Positions 48,098 to 57,857 of a stretch of DNA of 64,000 nt are shown here, one piece after another. The notes under the pieces are model-generated. The model did not search any database. It had not been told where the DNA came from and saw nothing but the letters and a program-made list of their open reading frames with translations. Positions within the stretch are counted from its first letter, which is position 1. Each line of letters opens with the position of its first letter. The DNA comes from Mycobacterium colombiense CECT 3035 (GTDB lineage: Bacteria; Actinomycetota; Actinomycetes; Mycobacteriales; Mycobacteriaceae), in the NCBI RefSeq assembly GCF_002105755.1, contig NZ_CP020821.1:5208001-5272000 (forward strand), read 5' to 3'. The translations under genes were made by a program, and so were the position numbers.

Positions 48098-48701
48098 CGC
48101 TTCTCCATCCCTTTGACAACCGTTGTCACGTAACGGCTTAACAGCGCGGCATCGTGGGCCCCCGTGGCCAGCAGCGCGAAGAGGCCGGTGAGGAAAAACG
48201 AGGCGAGTTCGGTCGCGTCGACCTCGGGGTCGACCTGGCCATCGTCCTGGGCCCGACCGATGACGTCCACCACGAATTGTCCGAGCGGGTGCCGGGCGAA
48301 CTCGTCCTCGATCGGACGGGTCGAGGAGAAATGCAATCCGAGCATGTCCCGGAAAACCGCTTCGCCCAAACGTTTTTCGGCGCTGAGCACGTGCCGTACG
48401 AGCTGGGACAGCACCGACATCAGATCGCCCTTGGCGACGCCGAGTTCGCTGATGATCCGGGTCTCCTCGACGCGTTCCACCTCGACGAGGACGTGCTCCT
48501 TCGTCGGGAAGTGGAAATAGAACGTCCCCGGGCGACGCCCGCGTCGGCGACGATCGCGCTGACATCGGCGGCGGCCAGTCCGCGCCGCGAAATCTCGGCC
48601 AGCGCCGCGTCGAACAGGCGCGCCCGGGTTTCCAGCCGTCGGGTTTCGCGGACGCTCCCGCCCGGCGACCCGGTCGCGGATGGCGCGCGCGGTGACCCCA
48701 T
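48094..48701 (-). pseudogene. TetR-family regulator, frameshifted (possibly a sequencing error)
   Basis: Starts at ATG 48701 (MGSPRAPSATGSPGG) with TetR helix 1 RLETRARLFDAALAEI and the HTH AAADVSAIVADAGVARG. The expected next residues TFYFHFPTKEHVLVEV are one base out of frame. The lesion lies at the CCCC run 48526-48529 (plus strand). Restoring one base gives about 202 residues. The upstream and downstream parts are each conserved. It is divergent from the membrane-protein gene across a 39-bp palindrome. Its stop overlaps the diiron gene start. Confidence 0.82.
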
Positions 48702-48717
48702 GGAGGCACCGTACGCC

Positions 48718-48756
48718 CACTGACTGACGGTCGTCAATGACGGGTGTCAGTCAGTG
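48718..48756. promoter_or_regulatory. 39-bp nested palindromic operator
   Basis: Outer arms CACTGACTGAC (48718-48728) and GTCAGTCAGTG (48746-48756) are perfect complements. Inside them CGTCA (48732-48736) pairs with TGACG (48738-48742), and both share the centre at 48737. It lies 17 bp before the TetR start and in the divergent promoter region, so it is very likely the operator for that TetR protein. Confidence 0.75.
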
Positions 48757-48817
48757 CCGATCGCGGGAGCCGGGGCACCCGCTTGCTAGACATGTATCGT
48801 CAAGCTTCCGGCAAGCG

Positions 48818-48833
48818 CGCACGTGCACGTGCG
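48818..48833. promoter_or_regulatory. 16-bp perfect palindrome before the membrane-protein gene
   Basis: CGCACGTGCACGTGCG is self-complementary. It sits 28 bp before the ATG at 48861, upstream of the likely ribosome-binding site CTGAGGA. Could be a second operator or a leader hairpin; function unknown. Confidence 0.4.
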
Positions 48834-48860
48834 TGTGCGAATAACTGAGGACGCCCGACG

Positions 48861-50000
48861 ATGAGCGGTCAATGCAGCGACGACATCGAACGCATCGCCA
48901 ACCGCCTGGGGTTCAGCTGCGAGCACGCCTCGCCCTGGGTGACGTTGAGAAACCCGTTCGGACTGGCGAATTGGACGCTGCCCGTGGTCGAACTGCTCAT
49001 CGTCGCGGGCGCCGTGCTGGCACTCTGGTGGGCGATCCGCCGACTGCGCCGCGACGGGGACCCGGCGAACATCGTGATCTGGTTCGCCACGGTCGTCTAT
49101 CTGCTGATCGTCGAGCCGCCCCTGTACTTTCCGACCGTCTTCGGCATTGACGACTCCATCGGTGCGGTCTTCGCGCACAACGTCTTCACGGTCCAGTTCA
49201 TGTACGACCGGCTGCCGATCTACATCGTCGCGCTGTACCCCGCGATGATGACGTTGGCCTACGAAGTGGTCCGCAGCCTTGGCGTGTTCCGCGACTGGGG
49301 CGCGGTCGTCGGCGCGGTGTGTGTGGGATTTGTGCACAACTGCTTCTACGAGATCTTCGACCAGTTGGGTCCGCAGCTGCGCTGGTGGGCGTGGAACACC
49401 GACAACGCGATCAACCGTCCGATGCTGGCCGCGGTGCCGATGAGCAGCGTCCTGCTGTTCGCCACCGTGGGTCCGGCCTGCGTCGCACTGTTCACCCAGC
49501 TATTGGTCACCCGTCCCATCGAGCGCGGGCGATATCTGAGCCGAATGTCATTGACCGGCCGGACATTCTGCGTGGCCGCGCTGGTGCCCGTCGGCCTGGT
49601 CGTTGCCAATATCCCGATCCTGCTGGCCGGTGGGGACCATCCCGACGGCGGACCGCGGCGGGCGCTGTACTTCGTGATCCTCGGCGCGTTCGCCGTGGTG
49701 GCGATCCCGATCCTGTTGCGGCAGTGGCGCAATACCGCGTTCACGCCCGGCGCGCGAAACCCCGTCGTCGCGGTCTTCGGGTCCGCATTCTTACTCGTGC
49801 TCGGGGGTTTGTGGTTGTCGGCGCTGCCCGCCTACGAAAAGGCCTCGCACGGCATCACGCCCGACGGGGCGCCCGCCGGCAGCCTGGCCTACGCGACGAC
49901 GTGTTTCCTGCTCGCCGCCGCACTGACGCTGTCCGTGACCGTGCGCGCCGGCAGACCGTCGGCGCTCATCCGACGAAAACAGCTGACCCGCGCGCGCTAA
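48861..50000 (+). CDS. Multi-pass membrane protein of unknown function
   Basis: 379 residues, ATG 48861. About eight to nine hydrophobic segments, e.g. LPVVELLIVAGAVLALWWAI (about 40-60), IVIWFATVVYLLIVEPPLYF, ALYPAMMTLAYEVV and FVILGAFAVVAIPIL. Short charged loops, no signal peptide cleavage site, no recognised transporter motif. Conserved-looking polar residues inside helices (HNCFYEIFDQLGPQLRWWAWN) hint at a catalytic or binding role. Divergent from the TetR gene, sharing its palindromic region, so likely under the same control. Confidence 0.75.
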   Translation: MSGQCSDDIERIANRLGFSCEHASPWVTLRNPFGLANWTLPVVELLIVAGAVLALWWAIRRLRRDGDPANIVIWFATVVYLLIVEPPLYFPTVFGIDDSIGAVFAHNVFTVQFMYDRLPIYIVALYPAMMTLAYEVVRSLGVFRDWGAVVGAVCVGFVHNCFYEIFDQLGPQLRWWAWNTDNAINRPMLAAVPMSSVLLFATVGPACVALFTQLLVTRPIERGRYLSRMSLTGRTFCVAALVPVGLVVANIPILLAGGDHPDGGPRRALYFVILGAFAVVAIPILLRQWRNTAFTPGARNPVVAVFGSAFLLVLGGLWLSALPAYEKASHGITPDGAPAGSLAYATTCFLLAAALTLSVTVRAGRPSALIRRKQLTRAR

Positions 50001-50092
50001 CGCGAGTCAGGCAGGCACCGACGCACCGGTCGTCAACAGCCTGGCACCCCGCGCTCACCGGTCGAGCCGGCCGACCACCGTCCGCGCAGCGC

Positions 50093-50578
50093 TCAGCCGG
50101 CCACCTTCTCGGCCAGCGCGGCCAGCTTCGCGTCGAGTTGCTCCGCGGCGCTGAGTAACTCCGGGTTGGGCTGCACGACCATCAGCGACGACGGCTTGAC
50201 GTAGGTCAGGCTGCTGCCATCGTCCTCCTCGAGCAACAACAGCTCGACCGGGGCGTACAGGCCCGCCGTCACGTCGTGGCGCAGCATGGTGATGGCGATC
50301 AGCGGGTTGCCGAGGATGACGCGCAACGCCTTGCGGTCGATGCCGGCCTTGGTGATCCAGGCGCCGTGGTCGACCACGCCGAACAACATGAATCCGCTTG
50401 GGCCGACGTGGGATTCGACGCGCTGCCGGTAGGACTCCCAGTCGCCGGAACCCACCGCGATGTCGTTGATCGGCACCGGTTGCTCGCCGATGTCGGCGAG
50501 CAACGCGGCACGCAGTTCGTCGTAGCTCTTGGTGCTGTCGTAGCGCACCCGAACGCCGTCGAATTTCGTTTCCTGCAT
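50093..50578 (-). CDS. DUF302-domain protein
   Basis: 161 residues from ATG 50578. The DUF302 fold is seen in YDSTKSYDELRAALLADIGE and GFMLFGVVDHGAWITKAG with LGNPLIAITMLRHDVTAGLYAPVELLLLEEDDGSS. The family often binds small metabolites or metals, and its function is unsettled. Four bp after the thiolase gene, hence co-transcribed. Confidence 0.82.
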   Translation of the reverse strand: MQETKFDGVRVRYDSTKSYDELRAALLADIGEQPVPINDIAVGSGDWESYRQRVESHVGPSGFMLFGVVDHGAWITKAGIDRKALRVILGNPLIAITMLRHDVTAGLYAPVELLLLEEDDGSSLTYVKPSSLMVVQPNPELLSAAEQLDAKLAALAEKVAG

Positions 50579-50582
50579 GATC

Positions 50583-51758
50583 TCAGCCCAATCGCTCGAT
50601 GATGGTGGCGTTGGCCATGCCGCCGCCCTCGCACATCGTCTGCAGCCCATAGCGGCCGCCGCGCTGTTCCAGCGCGTTGACGAGCGTGGTCATCAGCCGA
50701 GCGCCGCTGGCGCCCAACGGGTGACCGATCGCGATCGCACCGCCGTTGACGTTGGTCTTGGCCAGATCGGCGCCGGTGTCCTGCGCCCAGGCCAGCACGA
50801 CGGGCGCGAACGCCTCGTTCACCTCGAACAGGTCGATGTCGGCCAGCGTCAGCCCCGCCTTCGACAGCACCTTCTCGGTGGCCGGTATGACGCCGGTGAG
50901 CATGTAGAGCGGGTCGGAGCCCACCACGGTGGTGGTGTGGATCCGCGCCAGCGGGCGCAGCCCCAGCTTTCTGGCGGCCTCGCTGCTGGCGATCAACACC
51001 GCGGCGCTGCCGTCGGACAGCGGCGAGGAGTTGCCGGGTGTGATCTCCCAATTGATCTGCGGGAAGCGCGCTTTGGCGGCGTCACTGTAGAACGCCGGCT
51101 GCAGTCCGGCCAGCGTCTTGACCGTGGTGCCGGGGCGGATGATCTCGTCGGTGGCCAGCCCGGCGATCGGAACGAGCTCGTTGTCGAACAGCCCCTCCTT
51201 GGTGGCACGCGCGGCCTTCTCGTGGCTGCCGGCCGAGAACTCGTCGAGCTGGGCGCGCGAGAAGCCCCACTTCGCGGCGATCAGCTCGGCGCTGATGCCC
51301 TGCGGCACCAGGCCGTCGGGGTAGCGCCGGGTCATGTCCTCGCCCATCGGGTTGCTGCCCGGCGGCACCTGCGAGCCCATCGGCACGCGGCTCATCGACT
51401 CCACGCCGCCGGCGATCACCAGGTCGTAGGCGCCGGCGATCACGCCCTGGGCGGCGAAGCTGATGGCCTGCTGGCTGCTGCCGCACTGGCGGTCGATCGT
51501 GACACCGGGAACCGATTCGGGAAAGCCCGCGCCCAGCAGCGCATTACGGGCGATGTTGGCCGCCTGGTCGCCGACCTGGGTGACGGCGCCGGCGATGACG
51601 TCGTCGACTTGGGCCGGATCCACGCCGGTGCGCGCCACCAACTCGCGCAGGCTGTGGGCCAGCAGATCGGCGGGCAGAACGTCGTGCAGCGCGCCACTGG
51701 CCTTGCCCTTGCCGATCGGGGTGCGGACGGCTCCGACGATGACGGCATCGCGATTCAT
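50583..51758 (-). CDS. Acetyl-CoA C-acetyltransferase (thiolase)
   Basis: 391 residues. Condenses or cleaves acyl-CoA (beta-oxidation or acetoacetyl-CoA formation). Catalytic Cys in DRQCGSSQQ (about 90), NEAF loop VNEAFAPVV, His in GHPLGASGARL and second Cys in TMCEGGGMAN are intact. ATG 51758 follows a GAGGAGG site. Divergent from an HxlR regulator, which probably controls the thiolase-DUF302 pair. Mycobacterial thiolases are many; exact substrate is unknown. Confidence 0.92.
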   Translation of the reverse strand: MNRDAVIVGAVRTPIGKGKASGALHDVLPADLLAHSLRELVARTGVDPAQVDDVIAGAVTQVGDQAANIARNALLGAGFPESVPGVTIDRQCGSSQQAISFAAQGVIAGAYDLVIAGGVESMSRVPMGSQVPPGSNPMGEDMTRRYPDGLVPQGISAELIAAKWGFSRAQLDEFSAGSHEKAARATKEGLFDNELVPIAGLATDEIIRPGTTVKTLAGLQPAFYSDAAKARFPQINWEITPGNSSPLSDGSAAVLIASSEAARKLGLRPLARIHTTTVVGSDPLYMLTGVIPATEKVLSKAGLTLADIDLFEVNEAFAPVVLAWAQDTGADLAKTNVNGGAIAIGHPLGASGARLMTTLVNALEQRGGRYGLQTMCEGGGMANATIIERLG

Positions 51759-51795
51759 GACTCCTCCTCGAGTCTAGGTATATAACGCTGTACTC

Positions 51796-51807
51796 AGGTA
51801 AACACCT
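51796..51807. promoter_or_regulatory. Short inverted repeat in the thiolase/HxlR divergent promoter
   Basis: AGGT-N4-ACCT (51796-51807) lies midway between the two divergent genes, next to the AT-rich TATATAACG. It may be the HxlR operator; with only four-base arms, chance occurrence is possible. Confidence 0.3.
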
Positions 51808-51846
51808 CGGTATGCTTAAAGCAACCCAGCCGCGGAGGTGATTTGG

Positions 51847-52323
51847 ATGACACTGCTGCAAGGACCGCTGGCCGACCGCGATGCCTGGTCGGCGGTGGGC
51901 GAGTGCGCGATCGAGAAGGCGATGGCGGTCGTCGGGACCAAATCCGCGATGCTGATCATGCGCGAGGCCTACTACGGCACCACCCGGTTCGACGACTTCG
52001 CCCGCCGGGTCGGCATCACCAAGGCCGCCACCTCGGCGCGGCTGAGCGAGCTGGTCGAGCTGGGGCTGCTACGGCGCCGGCCCTATCGGGAGCCCGGGCA
52101 GCGCAGCCGCGACGAGTACGTGCTCACCGACGCCGGTCTCGATTTCATGCCGGTGGTGTGGGCGTTGTTCGAGTGGGGCAGACATCACCTGCCGGGCCGC
52201 AACCGGCTGCGGCTGACGCATCTGGGCTGCGGCGCCGAGGTGAGCGTCGAAATACGTTGCAGGGAAGGCCATCTGGTGCCGCCCGACGAGCTAGGGATGC
52301 GGCTGGCTAAGAAGTCTGGTTGA
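51847..52323 (+). CDS. HxlR-family winged-helix regulator
   Basis: 158 residues from ATG 51847, chosen for the GGAGGTGA site five bases upstream. HxlR signature: AIEKAMAVVGTKSAMLIMREA, then TRFDDFARRVGITKAATSARLSELVELGLL and DEYVLTDAGLDFMPVVWALFEWG. The last about 35 residues form an extra Cys-containing tail (LGCGAEVSVEIRCREGH) that could bind metal or sense redox. Tail overlaps rsgA by 17 bp. Confidence 0.9.
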   Translation: MTLLQGPLADRDAWSAVGECAIEKAMAVVGTKSAMLIMREAYYGTTRFDDFARRVGITKAATSARLSELVELGLLRRRPYREPGQRSRDEYVLTDAGLDFMPVVWALFEWGRHHLPGRNRLRLTHLGCGAEVSVEIRCREGHLVPPDELGMRLAKKSG

Positions 52324-53302
52324 GCGCGGCCAGCAGCCGGCGGGCCGCGGCGACGCGCCGCGCCGCGGGCCCGGTCAGGGTGTCCAGCGCGCACTCGGGG
52401 TCGGCGGGTGGCCCCATGTGCCCGCAGCCGCGCGGGCAGTCCGCGATGGCGTCGGCCAGGTCGGAAAACGCCATCATGACGTCGTCGGGCCGGATGTGGG
52501 CGAGCCCGAAGGAACGGATGCCCGGCGTGTCGATCACCCAGCCGGTGGTGCCCAGCGGCTGGGTCAGTGGCAGCGCCACCGACTGCGTCGACGTGTGCCG
52601 CCCCCTGCCGATGTCGGTCACGTCGCCGACGGCGCGGTCCGCGTCGGGCACCAGGCGGTTCACCAACGTGGACTTGCCGACGCCGGAATGCCCGAGCAGC
52701 ACGGTGATCTTGCCCGCGAGCAGGTCCGCCACGGCCAGCAGGGGATCGTCGCGGCCCGCGGTCACCACCGTCAGGTCCAGGTCGACGAACTGCTCCGCGA
52801 ACGGCTCCGGCGGGGCGAGGTCGGTCTTGGTCAGGCACAGGATCGGCGTGAGTCCGCCGGCGTAGGCGGCGATCAGCGTCCGGTCCACCAGGCCGGTCCG
52901 GGGCGGCGGGTCGGCCAGCGCCACCACGATCAGCAGCTGGTCGGCGTTCGCGACCACCACCCGCTCGGTCGGATCGGTGTCATCGGCGGTGCGGCGCAAC
53001 ACCGTTCGCCGCTCCCCGCGACGCACGATGCGGGCCAGCGTGTCCGGCCGCCCGGACAGGTCACCGACCACGTCGACGTCGTCGCCCACCACGATCGGGG
53101 TGCGGCCCAGTTCGCGGGCCCGCATGGCGGTGACCCGGCGGTCGACGTCGCCGCCGAGCACGCATCCCCAGCGGCCGCGGTCGACGCTGACCACCATCGC
53201 GGCCTCGGCGTCGGCGTGCTCGGGACGCGTCTTGGTCCGCGGGCGCGAGCCCCGGCCGGAGCGGATCTTGACGTCCGACTCGTCGTAGTCGCCGGGCCTC
53301 AC
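52307..53302 (-). CDS. rsgA: Ribosome small-subunit GTPase RsgA
   Basis: Circularly permuted GTPase assisting late 30S maturation. 331 residues from GTG 53302, overlapping the aroA stop by 4 bases (GTGA). G4 LTKTDL precedes G1 GHSGVGKST and G3 DTPGIRSFG, the permuted order diagnostic of the family. C-terminal zinc motif: [17 protein letters not shown]. Homologue of Rv3228. Expressed with aroA. Confidence 0.95.
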   Translation of the reverse strand: MRPGDYDESDVKIRSGRGSRPRTKTRPEHADAEAAMVVSVDRGRWGCVLGGDVDRRVTAMRARELGRTPIVVGDDVDVVGDLSGRPDTLARIVRRGERRTVLRRTADDTDPTERVVVANADQLLIVVALADPPPRTGLVDRTLIAAYAGGLTPILCLTKTDLAPPEPFAEQFVDLDLTVVTAGRDDPLLAVADLLAGKITVLLGHSGVGKSTLVNRLVPDADRAVGDVTDIGRGRHTSTQSVALPLTQPLGTTGWVIDTPGIRSFGLAHIRPDDVMMAFSDLADAIADCPRGCGHMGPPADPECALDTLTGPAARRVAAARRLLAALNQTS

Positions 53303-54594
53303 ATGCCGCGCTCTTCCCCGGGCTCCAGCATGCGGGCCCACAGCTGCGGAAAGTCCGGCAGCGTCTTGCTGGTGGCGCCGATGTCGTCGACCTCGACGCC
53401 GGCCACCCGCAGCCCGACGATCGCGCCGGCCATCGCCATCCGGTGGTCGGCATAGGAGTGCCAGACCCCGGACCGCAGCGGCGTCGCGGTGATCTTCAGG
53501 CCGTCGGGCGTTTCGGTGCAGTCGCCGCCCAGGCGATTGATCTCGGCGCTCAGCGCCGCCAGCCGGTCGGTCTCGTGCCCGCGCAGGTGCGCGATGCCGG
53601 ACAGCCGCGACACCGACCCCGGCGTCGCCAGCGCCGCCAGCGCGGCCACCGACGGCGTCAGCTCGCCGACCGCGCGCAGGTCGACGTCAAACCCGCCGTA
53701 GTCCCCGGACCCCCGCGCCTCCAGGAGCGAACCATTATGCGTCACAACGGCATTGAGCTTGCCCAACACGTTCAGGATGTGCTCGGCGGGCTGCACGCTG
53801 CTGGCCGGCCAGCCGGTGATGCGCACCGCGCCGCCGCTGACCACCGCCGCGGCCAGGAAGGGAACGGCGTTGGTCAGGTCCGGCTCCACCTCCCAGTGCC
53901 GCGCCGCGACGGGCCCGGGCCGCACCGTCCATTGGTTGGCGACGGAATCGTCGACGTCGACCCCGGCCTGGCGCAGCATCACCACCGTCATCGCGATGTG
54001 CGGCGCCGACGGCAGCGATGCACCGGTGTGCCGCACGGTCAGGCCCTCGGCGAACGAGGCCGCGCACAGCAGCAGTCCGGAGACGAACTGCGACGAGGCC
54101 GAGGCGTCGATGTCCACGGTGCCGCCGGCGACCGAACCGTTGCCCAGCACCCGGAACGGCAGACCGGAGCCGTCGATCCGGACGCCGAGCCCGCGCAGCG
54201 CGTCCAGCAGCGGCGCGATGGGTCGCGCCCGGGCCTGCTCGTCGCCGTCGAACTCCACCGCCGATTCGGCCAGCGCCGCCAGCGGCGGCACGAACCGCAG
54301 CACCGTGCCGGCCAGGCCACAATCGACTTGTGCCGGCGGTGTGGGCGCGACGTGGCCGCTCACCGTCAGCTCGGAACCCGACCCGTCGACCCGCAAGCCC
54401 AGCGTGCGCAGCGCCCCGATCATCAGGTCGGTGTCGCGGCTGCGCAGCGCCCCGCTGATGGTCGGGCTGCCCTGGTCCTGCGCCGCCGCCAGCGCCGCGA
54501 GCACCAGGGCCCGGTTGGTCTGCGATTTCGAACCCGGCACGGTCACGGTCGCGTGCACCGGCCGCGATGCCAGGGGGGCCGTCCATGTCGTCAC
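53299..54594 (-). CDS. aroA: 5-enolpyruvylshikimate-3-phosphate synthase
   Basis: Shikimate pathway, penultimate step to chorismate. 431 residues. PEP/shikimate-binding signatures [31 protein letters not shown] and the late [10 protein letters not shown] motif are present. ATG 54594. Divergent from the SRAP gene, 44 bp apart. Synteny with Rv3227. Confidence 0.95.
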   Translation of the reverse strand: MTTWTAPLASRPVHATVTVPGSKSQTNRALVLAALAAAQDQGSPTISGALRSRDTDLMIGALRTLGLRVDGSGSELTVSGHVAPTPPAQVDCGLAGTVLRFVPPLAALAESAVEFDGDEQARARPIAPLLDALRGLGVRIDGSGLPFRVLGNGSVAGGTVDIDASASSQFVSGLLLCAASFAEGLTVRHTGASLPSAPHIAMTVVMLRQAGVDVDDSVANQWTVRPGPVAARHWEVEPDLTNAVPFLAAAVVSGGAVRITGWPASSVQPAEHILNVLGKLNAVVTHNGSLLEARGSGDYGGFDVDLRAVGELTPSVAALAALATPGSVSRLSGIAHLRGHETDRLAALSAEINRLGGDCTETPDGLKITATPLRSGVWHSYADHRMAMAGAIVGLRVAGVEVDDIGATSKTLPDFPQLWARMLEPGEERGM

Positions 54595-54638
54595 CGGTCC
54601 ATCATCGCCTGTCGCCGGTTTCTGCCACCATTGACGTT

Positions 54639-55403
54639 ATGTGTGGACGGTTCGCGGTGACCACCGATCCGGCCCTGCTGGCCGAGAAGATCAAGGCGAT
54701 CGACGAGGCCACCGGCGCCGAGGGGGCCTCGAACGCCCCGAACTACAACGTGGCCCCGACCTCGACCATCGCGACCGTCGTGAGCAGGCATTCCGAGCCC
54801 GAGGACCAGCCGACGCGGCGGGTGCGGCTGATGCGGTGGGGCCTGGTGCCGCCGTGGGCCAAGGCCGGCGCCGACGGTGCGCCCGACGCCAAGGGGCCGA
54901 TGCTGATTAACGCCCGCGCGGACAAGGTCACCACCTCGCCCGCCTTCCGGGCCAGCGCCAAGTCCAAGCGGTGCCTGATTCCGATGGACGGCTACTACGA
55001 GTGGCGGGTCAACTCCGACGACGCCGCCGGCAAGAAGACCCGCAAGACGCCGTTCTTCATGTACTCCGAAGACGGGGAGCCGCTGTTCATGGCGGGCCTG
55101 TGGTCGGTGTGGAAACCGGCCAAGGACGCGTCGCCGCTGCTGAGCTGCACGATCATCACCACCGACGCGCCGGGGGAGCTGGCGCAGATTCACGATCGGA
55201 TGCCGTTGGTGCTGCCCGAGCGCGACTGGGACCGGTGGCTCGACCCGGACGCCGCGATCGACGAGGGCCTGCTGGCCCGCACGCCCGATGTGCGCGCCAT
55301 CCGGATGCGCGAGGTATCGACGTTGGTCAACAACGTCCGCAACAACGGCCCGCAGTTGCTCGAGCCGGCCGAGCCGCAACCCGAGCAGATGAAAATCCTG
55401 TAG
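54639..55403 (+). CDS. SRAP/HMCES-type abasic-site-processing protein (Rv3226c-like)
   Basis: 254 residues from ATG 54639, starting MCGRFAV: Cys2 forms the thiazolidine crosslink with abasic sites in single-stranded DNA after Met removal. Other active residues: NYNVAPTS, NARADK, MDGYYEW (Glu) and TTDAPGELAQIHDRMPLVL (His). An upstream in-frame start would bury Cys2, so it is rejected. Shields replication-associated abasic lesions. Confidence 0.93.
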   Translation: MCGRFAVTTDPALLAEKIKAIDEATGAEGASNAPNYNVAPTSTIATVVSRHSEPEDQPTRRVRLMRWGLVPPWAKAGADGAPDAKGPMLINARADKVTTSPAFRASAKSKRCLIPMDGYYEWRVNSDDAAGKKTRKTPFFMYSEDGEPLFMAGLWSVWKPAKDASPLLSCTIITTDAPGELAQIHDRMPLVLPERDWDRWLDPDAAIDEGLLARTPDVRAIRMREVSTLVNNVRNNGPQLLEPAEPQPEQMKIL

Positions 55404-55417
55404 CGCTGCTTCAGCCA

Positions 55418-56779
55418 CTACGCCGCCTCGTCGTCGTCTCCGTCGCGCAGCAGTTTCTCGGGGTGGTGGAAGGTATTGGTGCGCGGTTGTCCTCTGTCGA
55501 GGTGTGGGGGTGGTTTCCATTCGGTGTCGCCGCGCGTGTTTTTGCGGGTGGTCCAGCCGCCGGGTCGCAGCAGGCGGTGGTGGGGTCCGCAGGCGAAGGT
55601 GAGGTCGTTGACGTCGGTGGTGTGGCAGGTAGCCCAGTCGGTGACGTGGTGGACTTCACTGTAGTAGCCGGGCACCGTGCAGCCCGGGTTTGAGCAGCCG
55701 CGGTCCTTGGCGTACAACACGATTCGCTGTCCGGGTGAGGCGAGTCGTTTGGTGTGATACAGCGCCAGCGCCTTGCCCTTGTCGAAGATGGCTAAATAGT
55801 GACGGGCATGGCGGGCCAGGCGGATCACGTCGCTCATCGGCAGGAGGGTGCCGCCACCGGTCAACCCGCGCCCTGCGGCAGATTCCAGCTCTTGGAGCGT
55901 TGTCGTGACGACGATGCTGGCCGGTAACCCGTTGTGCTGACCCAACTCTCCCGACGCCAAGAGCGCGCGCAGGGCGGCGTTGAGCGCGTCGTGGTTGCGC
56001 TGGGCCGCCGAACGCGGATCGCGCTCGATGGCCTCTTCGGTGGGAGCGCCGTCCACACACGGCGTCTCGTCGAACGGGTTGCACATGCCCGGCGCGGCCA
56101 GTTTGGCCAGCACCGCTTCCAGGGTGGCGCGCGCCTCGGGAGTGAGCCAGCCGCGCAGCGCCGACATGCCGTCGGCTTGCTGATTGCCCAGCGTCAGCCC
56201 GCGGCCCCGCGCCCGGTCCTCGTCGGTGAACGTGCCGTCGGGGTTCAGGCAATCGGCCACAGTGCTGGCCAGCGCGGCCAGTTGCTCGGGGCGAAACCGG
56301 CTGCCCTCCTTGGCCAACCGAGCCTCGACCTGCTCGCGGGTCGGCATGTCGATCCAGCCGGGCAACTGGTGAAAGAATTTGCGGATCACTGAGACCTGGC
56401 CGGAGCCGAGCGTGCCGGCGCGTTGGGCGGCCGCGGTGGCCGCCAGCAGCGGCGGGAGGGGTTCGCCGGTCAGGCCGTGGCGCGGGCCCAGGTCGCGGGC
56501 TTCTTTGATGCGCCGCGAGGCCTCGGCGCGGCTGATCAGCGTGGCCTCGGTGATCGCATGGACCACTGTGCCGCCGAGTTCCTCGGAGGGGGATTGGCGG
56601 GCCAGGGAATTGATCAGCGGATGCTCGACGGCCGGCAGGCGCCGGCGCTGCTGTTCGCAGCGCTGCAACACCGCCAACTGCTGGCGCGGGTTCAACGCGT
56701 CGAGCTTCAGCGCGCACAAGCGATCCCAGGCCGCATCGAGCGCGTCGAACACCTCGTCGACATCCTGCTGATCACTCAC
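55418..56779 (-). CDS. DUF222 / HNH endonuclease, 13E12 repeat family
   Basis: 453 residues, intact. N-terminal DUF222 domain, then a C-terminal HNH nuclease: [21 protein letters not shown] and [19 protein letters not shown]. This is the REP13E12 group, multicopy in mycobacterial genomes and linked to mobile or phage-integration sites. It ends 14 bp from the SRAP gene. It marks the beginning of the third accessory block. Confidence 0.88.
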   Translation of the reverse strand: MSDQQDVDEVFDALDAAWDRLCALKLDALNPRQQLAVLQRCEQQRRRLPAVEHPLINSLARQSPSEELGGTVVHAITEATLISRAEASRRIKEARDLGPRHGLTGEPLPPLLAATAAAQRAGTLGSGQVSVIRKFFHQLPGWIDMPTREQVEARLAKEGSRFRPEQLAALASTVADCLNPDGTFTDEDRARGRGLTLGNQQADGMSALRGWLTPEARATLEAVLAKLAAPGMCNPFDETPCVDGAPTEEAIERDPRSAAQRNHDALNAALRALLASGELGQHNGLPASIVVTTTLQELESAAGRGLTGGGTLLPMSDVIRLARHARHYLAIFDKGKALALYHTKRLASPGQRIVLYAKDRGCSNPGCTVPGYYSEVHHVTDWATCHTTDVNDLTFACGPHHRLLRPGGWTTRKNTRGDTEWKPPPHLDRGQPRTNTFHHPEKLLRDGDDDEAA

Positions 56780-56939
56780 ACCGCCAAACTAGCCGCACCC
56801 ACCGACAAAAAAGGCCAACCTGATACCACTGAAACTAAAGTGGCACAGGAGATTTCGCTATGCGTTTTCGATATCCGAATTCAGGCGCTCAAGGCACACC
56901 GGACCGTCGTGGGTGACGGCTCACCACACCAAGCCCAAA

Positions 56940-57176
56940 TCAGTTGCTGAGGACCAACTTCCAGTTGCCGTTGACGTTGCGGTCCGGAACGCACCAGAAG
57001 TTGTTCCAGCTTCCCGGCGTCGTGGCCTTCACGCCGGGGCCGGCGTTCTGGCATGCCTCCCGCGTCGGGTAGTTGCCCTCGGTCTGGATCGTGTCGGCGC
57101 CGCTGACGCCCACACCGATCGTCAACAGCCCGGCCATTGCCAGCATGCCCGCGGCGGCCAATCGCTTCATGTCCAT
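56940..57176 (-). CDS. Small secreted protein
   Basis: 78 residues from ATG 57176 (or MKR at 57170). Clear signal peptide: KRLAAAGMLAMAGLLTIGVGVSGADT, cleaved around the Ala-Asp. The mature part of about 50 residues has two Cys (EACQNAGPG and NFWCVPDRN) likely in a disulfide. Resembles short mycobacterial secreted proteins of unknown function. Preceded by a 160-bp gene-free stretch on its 3' side. Confidence 0.75.
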   Translation of the reverse strand: MDMKRLAAAGMLAMAGLLTIGVGVSGADTIQTEGNYPTREACQNAGPGVKATTPGSWNNFWCVPDRNVNGNWKLVLSN

Positions 57177-57228
57177 CGCCCAACGGTATGCGGAATCGAC
57201 GGGCCTCGGAGTGCTTTTCGCCGGACAC

Positions 57229-57849
57229 TTAACTTCGCTGGGCCGCGACCGCCACCGCGGTGGCCACCGCTTCCAGCAACCGGCCGAGTTGCTCGGCGTC
57301 CCCGACGTCGCGGTCGCCGGCGGCAAGGCGGGTGAAGACACCGGCGATGAACGTGGTGACGGCGGTGGTCTGCGCGGCCAGCAGCGCCGGGTCGCGGGTG
57401 TCGGGCCGCAGGTGCGCGATGGCGTCGCGGGCCAGGCCGTTGATCCGGGCGACGAACACCTGCGACGTCTCGGCCAGGCCGGGATCGCGGGCGGCGCCGA
57501 GTAGCAGCTCATGCCGCGCCCTGTTGAGCATCAGGCCGGACCCGTCGGCCTGGATCATGGTCAGCCGCGCCAGATGTGCGAAGGGCGACAGCGGATCGAC
57601 CGGCTCGTCGATCACCGATTGCAGGTTGGCCACGTCGATCTCCGCGACGCGCTTGCCGACGCCGCGCAGCAGGGCGGCGCGGGTGCGGTAGTAGTACGAC
57701 GTGGTGCCCTCGGGGACGCCGGCGACGCGGTCGACCCGCCCGTGCGTCAGCCCGCGCGAGCCGTGCTCGGCCAGCACCCGGATCGCCGCGTCGCACAGGT
57801 CGCGGCGGCGTTCGTCGCCGTTGCGTCTGCGCGATCTGTCGGTGGCCAT
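57229..57849 (-). CDS. TetR-family regulator
   Basis: 206 residues from ATG 57849. HTH: AAIRVLAEHGSRGLTHGRVDRVAGVPEGTTSYYYRTRAALL, the last part being the recognition helix. Eight bp after the SDR gene, on the same strand. The likely operator is the palindrome at 58664-58681 in the divergent promoter, which would make it the regulator of both arms of the cluster. Ligand unknown. Confidence 0.88.
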   Translation of the reverse strand: MATDRSRRRNGDERRRDLCDAAIRVLAEHGSRGLTHGRVDRVAGVPEGTTSYYYRTRAALLRGVGKRVAEIDVANLQSVIDEPVDPLSPFAHLARLTMIQADGSGLMLNRARHELLLGAARDPGLAETSQVFVARINGLARDAIAHLRPDTRDPALLAAQTTAVTTFIAGVFTRLAAGDRDVGDAEQLGRLLEAVATAVAVAAQRS

Positions 57850-57857
57850 GCCCGTCC

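Noticed and set aside
56826..56843. Inverted repeat CCACT-N8-AGTGG between the DUF222 gene and the small secreted gene
   Set aside because: Arms are only five bases in an AT-richer gap; too weak to call an operator or attachment site.
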